Part shown: positions 43,006-52,251 of the stretch, piece after piece
Position numbering within the stretch: the stretch's first letter is position 1
Layout of the letters: every line of letters begins with the position of its first letter
DNA from: Planctomycetota bacterium
GTDB taxonomy: Bacteria; Planctomycetota; JAPUJT01
Length of the DNA: 64,000 nt
Assembly (NCBI GenBank): GCA_027296055.1
Contig: JAPUJT010000023.1
Coordinates: forward strand, 1-64,000
Direction of reading: 5' to 3'
Notes under the pieces: generated by a model
Databases searched by the model: none
What the model saw: only the letters and a program-made list of their open reading frames with translations
Told to the model about the DNA's origin: nothing
Program-made: the position numbers and the translations under genes

Positions 43006-44514
43006 ATGGCAAGTACTGTGAGGAAGGTGGGGCTTCCGATCGCTCTGTTCGTCTGCTTCCTGGTCGTATCGAGTTGTGACGATAGCGCGACCGAGCTCGA
43101 CTCGATCGCTGTCGATCCCCTTCCCGCGCCGGATACGTTTTTTCCGACGTCGACCCTGGATCGGGACGACGGAGGTGGCGCCGACTTCCTGAATCCCCCG
43201 CGGGACAATTTCACGCAGACTACCCTGCTCACGGGCAAGGTCCTCATCGCCGGCGGCACATCCAGCGGCGCCGCTCTCGATCAGGCGCTGCTATACGATC
43301 AGCTTGCCGCTGAGTTCTTCCTCACGAGCTCTCTGGCCGTCGCCCGACGAGGGCATACCGCCACGCTAACCTCAGCCGGTGACGTCGTCGTTGTGGGCGG
43401 CATCGGGGTCGGCGGCGAGCCCCTCGCTTCGGTGGAGATCTACCGGCCCTCCCTGGGGACATGGCAGATTCTGCAAGGGATGCGGGACGCTCGCTTCGGA
43501 CACACTGTCACTCGCCTTTCGGGGGGCGATCTCCTGGTGGCCGGCGGCGTGACCTCCTCCTTCGGGACCGTCACCGATACATGCGAGATACTCGACGTGA
43601 GTACACTCCTCCTCTCGGACGCGACTCCCATCCAGGCGGGACCGGGATCGATGTTCGGTTCGCCCAGGGCCTTCCATACCGCAACCTCCGTCCCCATCCA
43701 GGCCTCTCCCCCATTGGGTGGCGCGGGCCCCTGCGCTCCGGGAAACTTCGAGTACGTCGTCATCTTCGTAGGCGGGCTTACGGGGTCCCCCGGAGGACCG
43801 GCGGCCGCGCTGGCAGCCACGGTGGCCGTGTTCTATCCAGGGGAGACAACTCCTGGCCCGGGGGGCGTCGATGTGCCAGGCCGGTGGGAGACGATGATCG
43901 TCGGAGGCGCAGCAATTCGACGCTGGGGACATCAGGCGATGATGGTGGAGTGTGCGCCGCAGGCGAGCCCCCCTTTCGCAAGCGTGTTGCTCGTGGGGGG
44001 CATCGGCGCCTTCACCCCGGCTCTGGGTGCGCTGACCTCGGGGTCGCCCGGTCAGAGCGTCCTCGAGGACAGTGAATTCCCCGCCTTCTCCTACGCGAAG
44101 CTCGAGGTCGCCACCGAGACCCTGAGCGCGCCGGGGGCGCCGACCGGCACGATCGTGGGAGGCGGCTCGATCGGCGACCCGACGATTGATCCGATTTTCG
44201 TCGGTGGCGGGGGATCGCGGGCCATCTTTCATGAGGGATCCAAGCTCGTCCTGTTCCTGGGCGGCAATACCTACGACCGCCTCTCCAACCTTCGCGCCCC
44301 CCATAGCTCGAACGCCTATCTGATCGACCCCGAGCTACTCGCACATGCGCCATCCATCTCGTCGATGTCCGTGGGTCGTTCCTTCTGCGGGCTCTCCCTG
44401 CTGCCCGGGCCCGACGAGGCCATCGGCACCGCCGACGATACCGTGCTGGTCGTGGGGGGAGAATTTGCCTCGACCGGCGAGTCGGCAACAGCGGAAGAGT
44501 ATGCCTTTCCGTGA
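43006..44514 (+). CDS. Kelch-type lipoprotein A
   Basis: A 502-residue protein with AGGAGG upstream of its ATG. A signal peptide ends in the lipobox VVSSC. The mature part is a beta-propeller-like series of repeats: TTLLTGKVLIAGGTSSG, RRGHTATLTSAGDVVVVGG, RFGHTVTRLSGGDLLVAGG and later blocks. It resembles kelch/galactose-oxidase central domains but shows no copper-site residues I could place. It is the first of three lipoproteins of the same design, each with its own promoter. Probably a surface-anchored binding protein; function unknown. Confidence 0.85.
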   Translation: MASTVRKVGLPIALFVCFLVVSSCDDSATELDSIAVDPLPAPDTFFPTSTLDRDDGGGADFLNPPRDNFTQTTLLTGKVLIAGGTSSGAALDQALLYDQLAAEFFLTSSLAVARRGHTATLTSAGDVVVVGGIGVGGEPLASVEIYRPSLGTWQILQGMRDARFGHTVTRLSGGDLLVAGGVTSSFGTVTDTCEILDVSTLLLSDATPIQAGPGSMFGSPRAFHTATSVPIQASPPLGGAGPCAPGNFEYVVIFVGGLTGSPGGPAAALAATVAVFYPGETTPGPGGVDVPGRWETMIVGGAAIRRWGHQAMMVECAPQASPPFASVLLVGGIGAFTPALGALTSGSPGQSVLEDSEFPAFSYAKLEVATETLSAPGAPTGTIVGGGSIGDPTIDPIFVGGGGSRAIFHEGSKLVLFLGGNTYDRLSNLRAPHSSNAYLIDPELLAHAPSISSMSVGRSFCGLSLLPGPDEAIGTADDTVLVVGGEFASTGESATAEEYAFP

Positions 44515-44617
44515 TTTGCGGTAGCGTAAAGCCAGTTTTGCATTGTCAAGTTCACTTGCGCCATGCCCTTCGACTGGTGAGCCGCGAAACCGGCCCTGGG
44601 GGGCCTGCGGGTCTTGC

Positions 44618-44646
44618 TTGTCGAATGGGCGAGTCGGCACTATAAT
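44618..44646 (+). promoter_or_regulatory. Promoter of kelch lipoprotein B
   Basis: TTGTCG and a perfect TATAAT separated by 17 bases, about 55 bases before the expected start codon's upstream region. It lies in the 192-base gap after lipoprotein A. Confidence 0.7.
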
Positions 44647-44706
44647 TGCCATTCTTATATCAAGGTGGATTTGTGAATTCTTCGAGGCCATGCAAGGAGA
44701 GAGGCG

Positions 44707-46296
44707 ATGAGGAACTCGTGGATCGGGCTCGGAGCCGTTGCGGCTGTGGCTCTTGCAATAACAGCCTGCGGCGGCTCGAACGCCGGTAGCGGGAGTCGGC
44801 AGGGGGTGCCCGGAATTCCGGGGACCCAGGGATTTCAGGTCCCGGCGCTGCCGCCCGACACCTTCACCCGGATCGATACCCTGACTGCACGAAACCCCAC
44901 CCTCCAGACCCCGTTCCTGTCACAGTCCAAAGACTCGATGACGGCCACGACACTCAGCACCGGGCTCGTGGTGATCATCGGTGGATCGGCGGGAGGCAGC
45001 ACGGCGCTCCAGGACACGGAGATCTACGACCAGCGCTCTGCGGAGTTCTCCGCGAGCGGTCTCATGGGAAACGGGAGGAGGCACCACACGGCCACTCTCA
45101 CTTCCGCGGGTACCATCGTGATCATTGGCGGCGTGACCGGGGGCAGCTTCGACCCTCAGCCGCTTCAGTCCGCCGAGGTCTGGCACTCCTCCACGGGAAT
45201 GTACACCGTCGTCCAGCAGATGACCAAGCCGCGGGTGGGCCACACGGCGACGGCGCTCGCCAGCGGAGAGATTCTGGTAGCCGGTGGCTTCACTGACAAT
45301 ATGGGCATGAAGGTGACGGAATCGGTCGAGACCCTGAACCTGTCGAACAGCCTCTGGCGGAAGCATACGCCTCTGCAGGCTACTTCGAGCATCGGCGGGA
45401 CCCCGCGGGCCTACCACACCGCCACGCTCATCCCAGGACGGAATGGGATGATCGGGGATGGGGACGACCTCCTCATCATCATAGGCGGCGTCCTGGGGGA
45501 TCGCGGCACCAAGGACATCACGAGCATCACGAACAGCGTCCTGGTCTACTACCCGAACGATACGACCCAGCTCATGAGCGGCCAGAGCCTGCCGGGGGCC
45601 TGGAGATCGCTGGGTATCATCAACGGCAGCTCCGAGCCCGCCCGGCTCGGACATAAGACGTTCTTCATCGGAAACACGACCAACGATATCAGCCAGGTCG
45701 TCTTCCTCGGCGGGCTCGTCGGCTCTGTCGGTACCCGAATGGGCGGGATGGCGGCCAACTCGGCGGGCTTCAGCATCATAGAGGACAGCTGGCCGCCTCT
45801 CGGACTTTCGTTGGCCGTTCTCGATATCGACAACACGACGTTGATCGGGTTGACGACGCCGCCGAAGGGAGAGATCAACCAGGTCCACCCGCTTGGCACG
45901 TGCTGCCAGCCCTTCGTCGGCGGCATCGGGGCAAATGCGGTGTTCTCGCGCGCGCGCCTCGCGATCATCTACTCCGGAGGAAACACGTACGCATCGCCCC
46001 CTCCGACCCGGGTGGGCTACAACCGGGACGCGCTGCTCATCACCATGTCCAGGAACATCTTGGATTACATCACGATCGACACCCCCGTCGGTTGTTTGGC
46101 GCCAGGATGCCCGCCCTTTGTGATCGCCACGAGCGCCGGCCAGATGGGCGATCTCCGCTCGTGGCACGCGGGCGCCTTGCTGCCGGGAGCCGACGGCCTC
46201 CTGGACACGCCGGATGACACGGTCCTCGTCGTCGGGGGCGAGCAAAGTCCGGCGGGCGAGTCGACCACGGGGGACGAGTACACCTTCACCCCCTAA
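44707..46296 (+). CDS. Kelch-type lipoprotein B
   Basis: A 529-residue protein starting with ATG behind GGAGAGAGGCG. A signal peptide ends in the lipobox AITAC, followed by a Gly/Ser-rich linker. Repeats such as SMTATTLSTGLVVIIGGSAG, RHHTATLTSAGTIVIIGG and RVGHTATALASGEILVAGG match those of lipoprotein A, and both end in a VLVVGGE block (DDTVLVVGGEQSPAGES). The shared order of blocks shows the two are tandem paralogues. Function unknown; binding of an extracellular ligand is an inference. Confidence 0.85.
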   Translation: MRNSWIGLGAVAAVALAITACGGSNAGSGSRQGVPGIPGTQGFQVPALPPDTFTRIDTLTARNPTLQTPFLSQSKDSMTATTLSTGLVVIIGGSAGGSTALQDTEIYDQRSAEFSASGLMGNGRRHHTATLTSAGTIVIIGGVTGGSFDPQPLQSAEVWHSSTGMYTVVQQMTKPRVGHTATALASGEILVAGGFTDNMGMKVTESVETLNLSNSLWRKHTPLQATSSIGGTPRAYHTATLIPGRNGMIGDGDDLLIIIGGVLGDRGTKDITSITNSVLVYYPNDTTQLMSGQSLPGAWRSLGIINGSSEPARLGHKTFFIGNTTNDISQVVFLGGLVGSVGTRMGGMAANSAGFSIIEDSWPPLGLSLAVLDIDNTTLIGLTTPPKGEINQVHPLGTCCQPFVGGIGANAVFSRARLAIIYSGGNTYASPPPTRVGYNRDALLITMSRNILDYITIDTPVGCLAPGCPPFVIATSAGQMGDLRSWHAGALLPGADGLLDTPDDTVLVVGGEQSPAGESTTGDEYTFTP

Positions 46297-46326
46297 GGTG
46301 ACGGTTAACGACTATCGAGATCCTCC

Positions 46327-46356
46327 GAGGCAGGGTTCCACCCGGGACCCTGCCTC
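46327..46356 (+). terminator. Hairpin after kelch lipoprotein B
   Basis: Perfect 10-bp arms GAGGCAGGGT and ACCCTGCCTC with a ten-base loop, 30 bases after the stop. There is no T run after it, so it may act as a terminator with a factor or as a transcript stabiliser. Confidence 0.55.
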
Positions 46357-46395
46357 ACTCGATCTGGGCGGACTGGAGTGGATTCTGACGCTTTC

Positions 46396-46424
46396 TTGAC
46401 GAGGCCCCCTTTGTGGCCTACCCT
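46396..46424 (+). promoter_or_regulatory. Promoter of kelch lipoprotein C
   Basis: TTGACG and TACCCT separated by 17 bases, with the start of transcription about 30 bases before the GTG at 46462. The -10 is a weak match. Confidence 0.5.
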
Positions 46425-46461
46425 ATAGGGGTTACGGAGAGGGAAGGGGAAGGGAGTAAGG

Positions 46462-47787
46462 GTGCAAGTCCTTCGCGCGACTGTCCTTGGCGCGGCCATC
46501 GCCGTCCTCGCCGGCTGCTCATCCGGAAAGTGGGATTCCAACACCACCGCTCTGGCCGATGAGTCCCGTTCACGGGGGTCCGACGCCTACGTTCGCGTCC
46601 GGATCATCGAGTCGGCCGGAGCCGCACGAAGCCATCACACCGCCACACCTCTACCCGGCGGGAAGATCCTGATCGTCGGAGGCCACGACGGCCGCGACTT
46701 CCTGGCGACGATGGAGATCTTCGACCCGGAGGAGGGGACCTTCGTGCAGACGGAGTCGTCGATGAGCGTGGCGCGAGCCTATCATTCGGCGACGAGGATC
46801 AACGGACCGGATGGGCAGAAGAATACCGCCGATGATCTGGTGATCATCGCGGGAGGTTTCAACGGAGAGGTGCTCGCCTCCGTAGAGGTCTACTTTCCGC
46901 AAGAGGACCTCTTCCGCACCATGCTGACCCCCCTGGCGCAGCCCCTCTACAGACACGGGGCCGTCCCGGTCCCGGGCCCCTACGATGAGAGCGGAAACCT
47001 CATCAGGTACCTTCCCCCGGGAAACCAGATCCTCCTGGTGGGAGGAGCGACGGAGGTCCCCGGTGGCGACATCGCCGCAACTAACTCGGCTTTCCTCTAC
47101 TCGTTCGATCCGCAGCAATGGAACTCATCGATCTGCCGCATCGCCTCCTCTCCCGTCTTCGCCCGGCTGGGCCACACCATCACCGCCTTCGAAGGGCCCG
47201 ATGGCCTCGAGGGATCGATGGTGCTCGTCTACGGGGGTGAGGGTGCGCCTGCCGACGCGGGAGAGACGGTAGGAAGAGTCCTGGCCGATCCCGAGGTCTT
47301 CTATGTGAGGAGCGGAGCCTGGACGGCCCTGGATTCCGCACCCATTCCCCGGACCAACCACCGAGCAGTTCAACTGAACAGCGGCGAGATCCTCCTCGTC
47401 GGCGGCTTCAACGGCGACCAGACAGGTTCGATGGATCTCGCCACGCTATTCCGTCCCACCAGGGAAGAGATATCCGAGAGCGAGTTCCTGTCGATCCCCG
47501 GACCCGGCTCCCCCCGACAGTTCCCGGAGGTCGCCCTCCTCTCCGACGGGAAGGTCCTGGTGACGGGTGGCTACGACGGTCAGGCGCGGGAGATCCTGGC
47601 GACCGTCGAGGTATTCAGTCCGGATGACCTGGGAGGGGAGTTCCTGCCGGTGGATCCGATGTTCACCCCCCGGGTCCACCACACGGCGACCCACACCTTC
47701 GGTGAGGTGATCATCCTGGGAGGTCGCAGCCACGACGATACCCCCCTCGACACCGCCGAGTCATTCCAGTCATTCGGAGATCGGTGA
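46462..47787 (+). CDS. Kelch-type lipoprotein C
   Basis: A 441-residue protein starting at GTG behind a purine-rich GGGAGTAAGG. A signal peptide ends in the lipobox VLAGC. Repeats RSHHTATPLPGGKILIVGGH, RAYHSATRINGPDG, RLGHTITAFEGPDG, RTNHRAVQLNSGEILLVGG and RVHHTATHTFGEVIILGG give about six propeller blades. It is shorter than lipoproteins A and B but clearly related. It converges with the GspM-like gene, with 25 bases between stops. Confidence 0.85.
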   Translation: MQVLRATVLGAAIAVLAGCSSGKWDSNTTALADESRSRGSDAYVRVRIIESAGAARSHHTATPLPGGKILIVGGHDGRDFLATMEIFDPEEGTFVQTESSMSVARAYHSATRINGPDGQKNTADDLVIIAGGFNGEVLASVEVYFPQEDLFRTMLTPLAQPLYRHGAVPVPGPYDESGNLIRYLPPGNQILLVGGATEVPGGDIAATNSAFLYSFDPQQWNSSICRIASSPVFARLGHTITAFEGPDGLEGSMVLVYGGEGAPADAGETVGRVLADPEVFYVRSGAWTALDSAPIPRTNHRAVQLNSGEILLVGGFNGDQTGSMDLATLFRPTREEISESEFLSIPGPGSPRQFPEVALLSDGKVLVTGGYDGQAREILATVEVFSPDDLGGEFLPVDPMFTPRVHHTATHTFGEVIILGGRSHDDTPLDTAESFQSFGDR

Positions 47788-47812
47788 CAGTATCCTGGCC
47801 TGGCGTGCCTGG

Positions 47813-48334
47813 CTATTCGCCCTTTTCGGTAAAATGTGATACGACGACCCGTGCGTCCCACTGATCGCCATCACCCTTGCGACGCAGGATCATCTCCCTG
47901 ACCTTCAGTCCACCGGGGTACGCCTCCTCCAGGTAGAAGAGGAGCTGGCTGAAATGCGAGATGTCCGCGGCGTCTTTCGTGATCTCGACGGCCACTTCTT
48001 TGAGGTTCCCCCTGCTCCGCCCGGCCGGCTTGGGATTGATCCCGTCCAGCCGGATCCCCCATTCCTGGCTGCTCTTATCGATGAACTCCACCGGCTCCGC
48101 CAATTCTCCCGAATTCGCTCCGTAGAAATCCGATCGGGCCACCAGGCTGCGGAAAGTCTTGTCCCTCATCGCGATTCTCTCCGATTTCTGGAGACTGACG
48201 TTGTATCCCTTCAGTCGATCCAGCCTGTCCTGTAGCCTTCCGTAGTGGTAGAACGAGAGGCCGGTCGCCGCCAGGCAGAGCAGCGCCATGAACCCGATGA
48301 AGAACTTGGAGAGGTATCCTTGCTGCATGCCCAT
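47813..48334 (-). CDS. GspM/PilO-like assembly platform protein
   Basis: About 173 residues from MGMQQGYLSKFF (48334), overlapping the GspL-like stop in TGATG. The ORF's 107-residue upstream extension lies inside the GspL gene and is excluded. One membrane helix (FFIGFMALLCLAATGLSFYHYG) is followed by a short coiled coil and a periplasmic ferredoxin-like region with KEVAVEITKDAADISHFSQL and GGLKVREMILRRKGD. This matches the size and layout of PilO/GspM, which pair with PilN/GspL. The assignment rests on layout and position more than on motifs. Confidence 0.7.
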   Translation of the reverse strand: MGMQQGYLSKFFIGFMALLCLAATGLSFYHYGRLQDRLDRLKGYNVSLQKSERIAMRDKTFRSLVARSDFYGANSGELAEPVEFIDKSSQEWGIRLDGINPKPAGRSRGNLKEVAVEITKDAADISHFSQLLFYLEEAYPGGLKVREMILRRKGDGDQWDARVVVSHFTEKGE

Positions 48335-49839
48335 CACCCGCTCACGTGCGTGATCTCGATCGAGAACTTCACCCCGCCATCTTCCAGGCTGTTGATGTTC
48401 GGGGACGCCACGTTCATCGTGGCGGTCTTTTCCAGCTCCTGCCGAAATCGGTAAACGTCCTCGGAACTGTCCGCCTCTCCCTCCAGGTGGGTGCTCTTCT
48501 GACGAAGCCTCAACTGCCGAAACTTCAGCTTGGCCTTGGAGGCGACGAGGGCCTGGCTCACGACGCGGAAGTCGTGAAGCGAGGAGCGGATCTCCGTGTC
48601 TTTCCCCTGAAACCTCTTCTCGAGCTCCTTCTTTCTCTTCTCGATGATCCACCACGCGTCCGGAAAGGGCTGATCCTCATCTGGAAAGATGATCCTGATC
48701 AGGGCCCTCTGGCTGTCCTGGCTGAGCTTGATGCGCATCTCGGTATCTTCCGTCTCCCTCTGCAGAGACCAGCAGAGGAGAAACAGGGCGAGGAAGAGTA
48801 CGGAGACGGCGGTGGCGATCCCCTTTCGGGCCCTCTCGAAGGCTCGCTGGAACCGGAACTCTTCCTGGCGAAAATTGATCCGGGCCGTGTCCACCCCCAG
48901 ACCGACCAGGGCCGCTCCGATGGCCGCGACACCAAGCTCCGCGGGTCCGTCCGTCTCTGCCCCGAGAAGATCCGCCAGAGGAAGGTCATGCGATTCGACC
49001 GAGAGCCGCTCGGCGACACCCCGGCAGATCGCCGCCCGGGCCGGTCCACCTCCCGTCGCCCAGACGCCGGCAAGGGGCCTTCGAAGACGACACCCGATCA
49101 ACGTCCTCGCCACCTCGGAGGAGACTCGGGCTACTGCCTTCGCCGCGCGGGTCTCGTGGGCAAGCTCAGCGACCTCTTTCTCTTCCGAGGGTTCATCCTT
49201 GGCCGGCCCTTCCGGAGGGGCCGGGAGGGAGACCGGCGCCGCCTGGAGGCGGATCGCCCTGGCCGCTCGTATCCTTCCATCCTCCACGACGACGAGCCGG
49301 GCTGACGACGTCCCGACATCGATGAGGATCGCCGCCTCGTTGGCGGGCAGGACACCGCACCAGGCTGCAGTATTGTAGAGCGCCCCGAGGTCCAGCCCGA
49401 TACCGACGGGATCGATGCCCGCCGAATTCAGCAGGCTGAGAACGCCCGCCACCGTCTTCTTCTGGACGCCGACCACGAGTACACGACTCTTCTCGGCGCC
49501 GGTGGAGATCAGCGAGTAGTCGATCACCATGTTCTCGATCGACGCCCCGTGGAATGCAGTCTCCGCCTCGAACTTGATCGTCCGACGGATCGCATCCTCC
49601 TGGACGAAGGGGACCGTGATCTCGCGAATCACCACGTCCTGGGTCCTCAGCGAGGTGAAGACCCTGTCGTGGGGCAGGCGCTCCTCGCGGAACAAGGCCA
49701 GGAGGACGGCGGGAAGGGCCTCCGGGCCGCCCTCGGGGACTTCCCGGACGACGAAGCGCAGGAGTCGTGGTCGGCGCCGGGAGCCCCCCAGGGCCACGAC
49801 CTTGATCAACTTGGTTCCGATATCGAGACCGACTATCAT
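48334..49839 (-). CDS. GspL/PilM-like actin-fold assembly protein
   Basis: A 501-residue protein. The N-terminal actin-like domain starts MIVGLDIGTKLIKVVAL and has ILIDVGTSSARLVVVEDG, as in PilM and the cytoplasmic part of GspL. A membrane helix lies near 336-354 (IATAVSVLFLALFLLCW) after INFRQEEFRFQRAFERARKG, a segment typical of the PilN/GspL junction. The C-terminal 150 residues are periplasmic coiled coil and a small domain. It would link the assembly ATPase to the pseudopilus platform. It overlaps both neighbours by a few bases. Confidence 0.82.
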   Translation of the reverse strand: MIVGLDIGTKLIKVVALGGSRRRPRLLRFVVREVPEGGPEALPAVLLALFREERLPHDRVFTSLRTQDVVIREITVPFVQEDAIRRTIKFEAETAFHGASIENMVIDYSLISTGAEKSRVLVVGVQKKTVAGVLSLLNSAGIDPVGIGLDLGALYNTAAWCGVLPANEAAILIDVGTSSARLVVVEDGRIRAARAIRLQAAPVSLPAPPEGPAKDEPSEEKEVAELAHETRAAKAVARVSSEVARTLIGCRLRRPLAGVWATGGGPARAAICRGVAERLSVESHDLPLADLLGAETDGPAELGVAAIGAALVGLGVDTARINFRQEEFRFQRAFERARKGIATAVSVLFLALFLLCWSLQRETEDTEMRIKLSQDSQRALIRIIFPDEDQPFPDAWWIIEKRKKELEKRFQGKDTEIRSSLHDFRVVSQALVASKAKLKFRQLRLRQKSTHLEGEADSSEDVYRFRQELEKTATMNVASPNINSLEDGGVKFSIEITHVSG

Positions 49840-50357
49840 CGGATCTCTCCTTCGAACTCCATCTCCTTGGTTTGATTCGTCGCTTCATCCAGGAACTTGA
49901 GGAGGTACTGCAGATCCCCGATTCGTTCCACCGCCTTGAGTATCCACCCGTTGGGCAGCTGCTCATCGGTACCGAACAGGTCCCGACTCCCGTTGAACTC
50001 AACGAGGATCAGCAGAGAGCTCCCGTCCCCCTTCGATGGATCCATCACCGCGATCACGTTCGGCGCGCCGGGAATGATCCTCTCGGGACCGCCCCCATTT
50101 CCGTTTTCTTCAGGGGGGAACTCGGGATCCTCGTCGTCGTTGAACGCATCATCGATCGGTCCCACCAGGTCCTTCGGCGTGACGACATCAGGCGCTTTAT
50201 CCCATATCACGGATATCTTCCGGAGGTCGATGTCGTAGATCGGGACCTTCGTCGTGTCCCCCTGGACGATGAACTTTTGCCAGGCGCTGTACTGCACCCC
50301 TCCCAGCAGGGTGATGGTCATGGCGAGAACGGCCCAGCGGATCAGATCGGCCTTCAA
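49836..50357 (-). CDS. Single-pass protein of the secretion/pilus operon
   Basis: A 173-residue protein starting at TTG in a TTGA overlap with gspK, behind GAGGAGG. An N-terminal membrane helix (LIRWAVLAMTITLLGGVQY) is followed by an acidic, Pro-rich linker and a periplasmic domain with NVIAVMDPSKGDGSSLLILVE. It could be a GspC- or PilP-like connector by position and topology, but no family motif confirms this. Confidence 0.65.
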   Translation of the reverse strand: MKADLIRWAVLAMTITLLGGVQYSAWQKFIVQGDTTKVPIYDIDLRKISVIWDKAPDVVTPKDLVGPIDDAFNDDEDPEFPPEENGNGGGPERIIPGAPNVIAVMDPSKGDGSSLLILVEFNGSRDLFGTDEQLPNGWILKAVERIGDLQYLLKFLDEATNQTKEMEFEGEIR

Positions 50358-51583
50358 GGAAACTCCTCCTCTTCGTCGAGAGGCGGTCTCTCACGCTCTT
50401 CCCAGAGGAGCACGGGGATCGGATCGCCACCGGTCTTCCCACGCTTGAGGAGGAACGAGAACTCCTTCCGGGGCGCCGTATCTCCCGTCGTGACCTTCAC
50501 CGAGAAGAATCGGCTCCGGACGGTCAGTTGATTCTTGAGGGCCTTCCCCTTTTTCTTCTGGTCGTCATCATCGTCCGTCCCGCCGAAGACATCCTCGAGA
50601 CCTGCAATCTCGGTGGCCAGGTCCCCCACCGTCTTGAAGACGCCGCCCTGGGGATCATCGTCATCCGTCAGGTCAGGTTCTACATCGGGCAAAAGCACCT
50701 CTTCCACCGGGGGGGCCCGGAAGGCCAGCACCTCGTCGGCGAAATACTCCGCCTGATCTCCGTACTTCGGCTTGAAGATCGCGATCAGCACTTCCCGGGG
50801 GGCGGTATTCAGGTTGATCTGTCCCATCGAGTGGACCGTGAGGAAGTCGACGAGCCCGGGGTGGAAATCGAACTCATCTTCGAATCCGAAGAGCATCTCC
50901 TGAGTGATCCCCTCGACGGAGGCGAGGTCCTCGACGGACGCGAAAGGGGCGTTCTCGGCGATCGCCTCGACGATCTCCTTTGCCTCCTCCTCCTCCACGT
51001 GGAAGGGTGCATCGGTCAGCACGTCCCGGATGAACTCCCGGGTCTTGGCCTTCCTTTCCTCGGCCAGGGCCTTCGGGTCCGGGGCCTTAGGACCTGTCGG
51101 GCCCGTGGGACCCGTGGGACCTGTGGCACCCGTGGGTGGCTCCTCCTCGGGGATGTAGACCTCTTTCACGACAAGATTGTTCAGGCAGATCTTTCGGTCC
51201 TCGTCCATGATCCTGTATTCGATCGAGATCTCGCCAATTGACCTCTCGTGAGTGCCCCCCTCCGAGCCCGAAGGGTCCAGGTCCCCACCGGCAGCGCGGC
51301 CCGCCCAGGCGTCGAACACCGTATCGACGCTCTTCTCGCCCGGGTCCTCTGCCAGATCCTCTCGCAGGTGAGCCTTGACGAGGGCCACCGCCCCGCGAGC
51401 GGCGTAATAGGTCTGGATCTCACGCGACTGGTTCTTGACGAGCTTGAGGTCGATCGTCGTGGTGTAGGTGAACTGGAGCGTCACGGCCACCAGGACGGCA
51501 ACGACGAGAAGGGCGACGAGGAGGACGATTCCATCCTCGTCCTTCTTTCGTTGGCCCGGTCTGATCATCCTGGACACCTTCAT
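50354..51583 (-). CDS. GspK-like minor pseudopilin with collagen-like insert
   Basis: A 409-residue protein. The ATG at 51583 has GAGGG upstream. A positively charged leader and helix DEDGIVLLVALLVVAVLVAV followed by LKLVKNQSREIQTYYAARGA match GspK prepilins; the E after the D is the +5-type Glu region. Two helix-hairpin-helix blocks (FASVEDLASVEGITQEMLFG) and GQINLNTAPREVLIAIF are hallmark GspK features. A short collagen-like GPTGPTGPTGP run sits near residue 155. GspK caps the pseudopilus tip. It is the first gene of a four-gene leftward operon. Confidence 0.88.
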   Translation of the reverse strand: MKVSRMIRPGQRKKDEDGIVLLVALLVVAVLVAVTLQFTYTTTIDLKLVKNQSREIQTYYAARGAVALVKAHLREDLAEDPGEKSVDTVFDAWAGRAAGGDLDPSGSEGGTHERSIGEISIEYRIMDEDRKICLNNLVVKEVYIPEEEPPTGATGPTGPTGPTGPKAPDPKALAEERKAKTREFIRDVLTDAPFHVEEEEAKEIVEAIAENAPFASVEDLASVEGITQEMLFGFEDEFDFHPGLVDFLTVHSMGQINLNTAPREVLIAIFKPKYGDQAEYFADEVLAFRAPPVEEVLLPDVEPDLTDDDDPQGGVFKTVGDLATEIAGLEDVFGGTDDDDDQKKKGKALKNQLTVRSRFFSVKVTTGDTAPRKEFSFLLKRGKTGGDPIPVLLWEERERPPLDEEEEFP

Positions 51584-51779
51584 CGCGCGGTTTCCCTCAT
51601 ATCCTTTGGACGAACGAGGATACGGGATGGTTCAGTCGGACTCACTGAGGGGAGTCGGGGACCCCGTCCTCCCCCATCTTAGCCCGAACTATTCTCAATG
51701 CCGCACGGTTCTGGCCGGGTCCTGCTTGGCTCATTGCCAGGTCAGCGAATGCGACGCATTCCCTCATGAATCTTCCGGG

Positions 51780-52178
51780 TCAGGGGCGGGTCCTCTTCTT
51801 GGCGTAGATGAAGGCGAAGGCTTCCAGGGCGCCCGGGGACTTCTGAACGGCCACCCGGGAGACCTTCTCGATCGGATAGACGGAGATCCCGCCCTGGCGT
51901 ATGGCCAGAGCCTCCCTCTCCTTGTCCCAGACGTAGCTCCCCCCGAAGGAATGCCTCCAGATCTCGGCGAAGTAGTACCCCACCCGGCGGATCTCCTCCT
52001 TGGAGAGGTCGGCATGGGCCTCCAGGTAGCGATCCAGGTCACGTACTCGGTCGATGGAGAAGTCGAGCGCAGTCCCTGTCTCCCGTTCGTACCGCCGCAT
52101 GAACTCGGAGGCGATACGAGAGGCCTTCTTCTCCCAGGGATCCTTACGAGCGATTCGCTTCCGGGATCTCTTTCTCAT
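51780..52178 (-). CDS. Small basic protein of unknown function
   Basis: About 132 residues from MRKRSRKRIARKDPW; a GTG three codons upstream is also possible and no ribosome site is clear. The N-terminus is strongly basic. The remainder is mixed alpha/beta with LDRYLEAHADLSKEEIRRVG and GGSYVWDKEREALAIRQGG. No domain is recognised. A terminator for the upstream gene ends only 13 bases before the start codon, so transcription would rely on read-through or a promoter I cannot see. Conserved-looking codon use supports it as a gene. Confidence 0.6.
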   Translation of the reverse strand: MRKRSRKRIARKDPWEKKASRIASEFMRRYERETGTALDFSIDRVRDLDRYLEAHADLSKEEIRRVGYYFAEIWRHSFGGSYVWDKEREALAIRQGGISVYPIEKVSRVAVQKSPGALEAFAFIYAKKRTRP

Positions 52179-52190
52179 GGCCACCACGCG

Positions 52191-52217
52191 AAAAACCCCC
52201 AGCAGGGCCAGGGGTTC
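52191..52217 (-). terminator. Terminator after the exported HEAT protein
   Basis: Leftward GAACCCC and GGGGGTT arms around a ten-base loop, followed by a run of T. It lies between the stop at 52252 and the start of the small basic protein. Confidence 0.7.
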
Positions 52218-52251
52218 TCATGCACTCCGGGTCGGTCCGGGTCCCGTCAGA

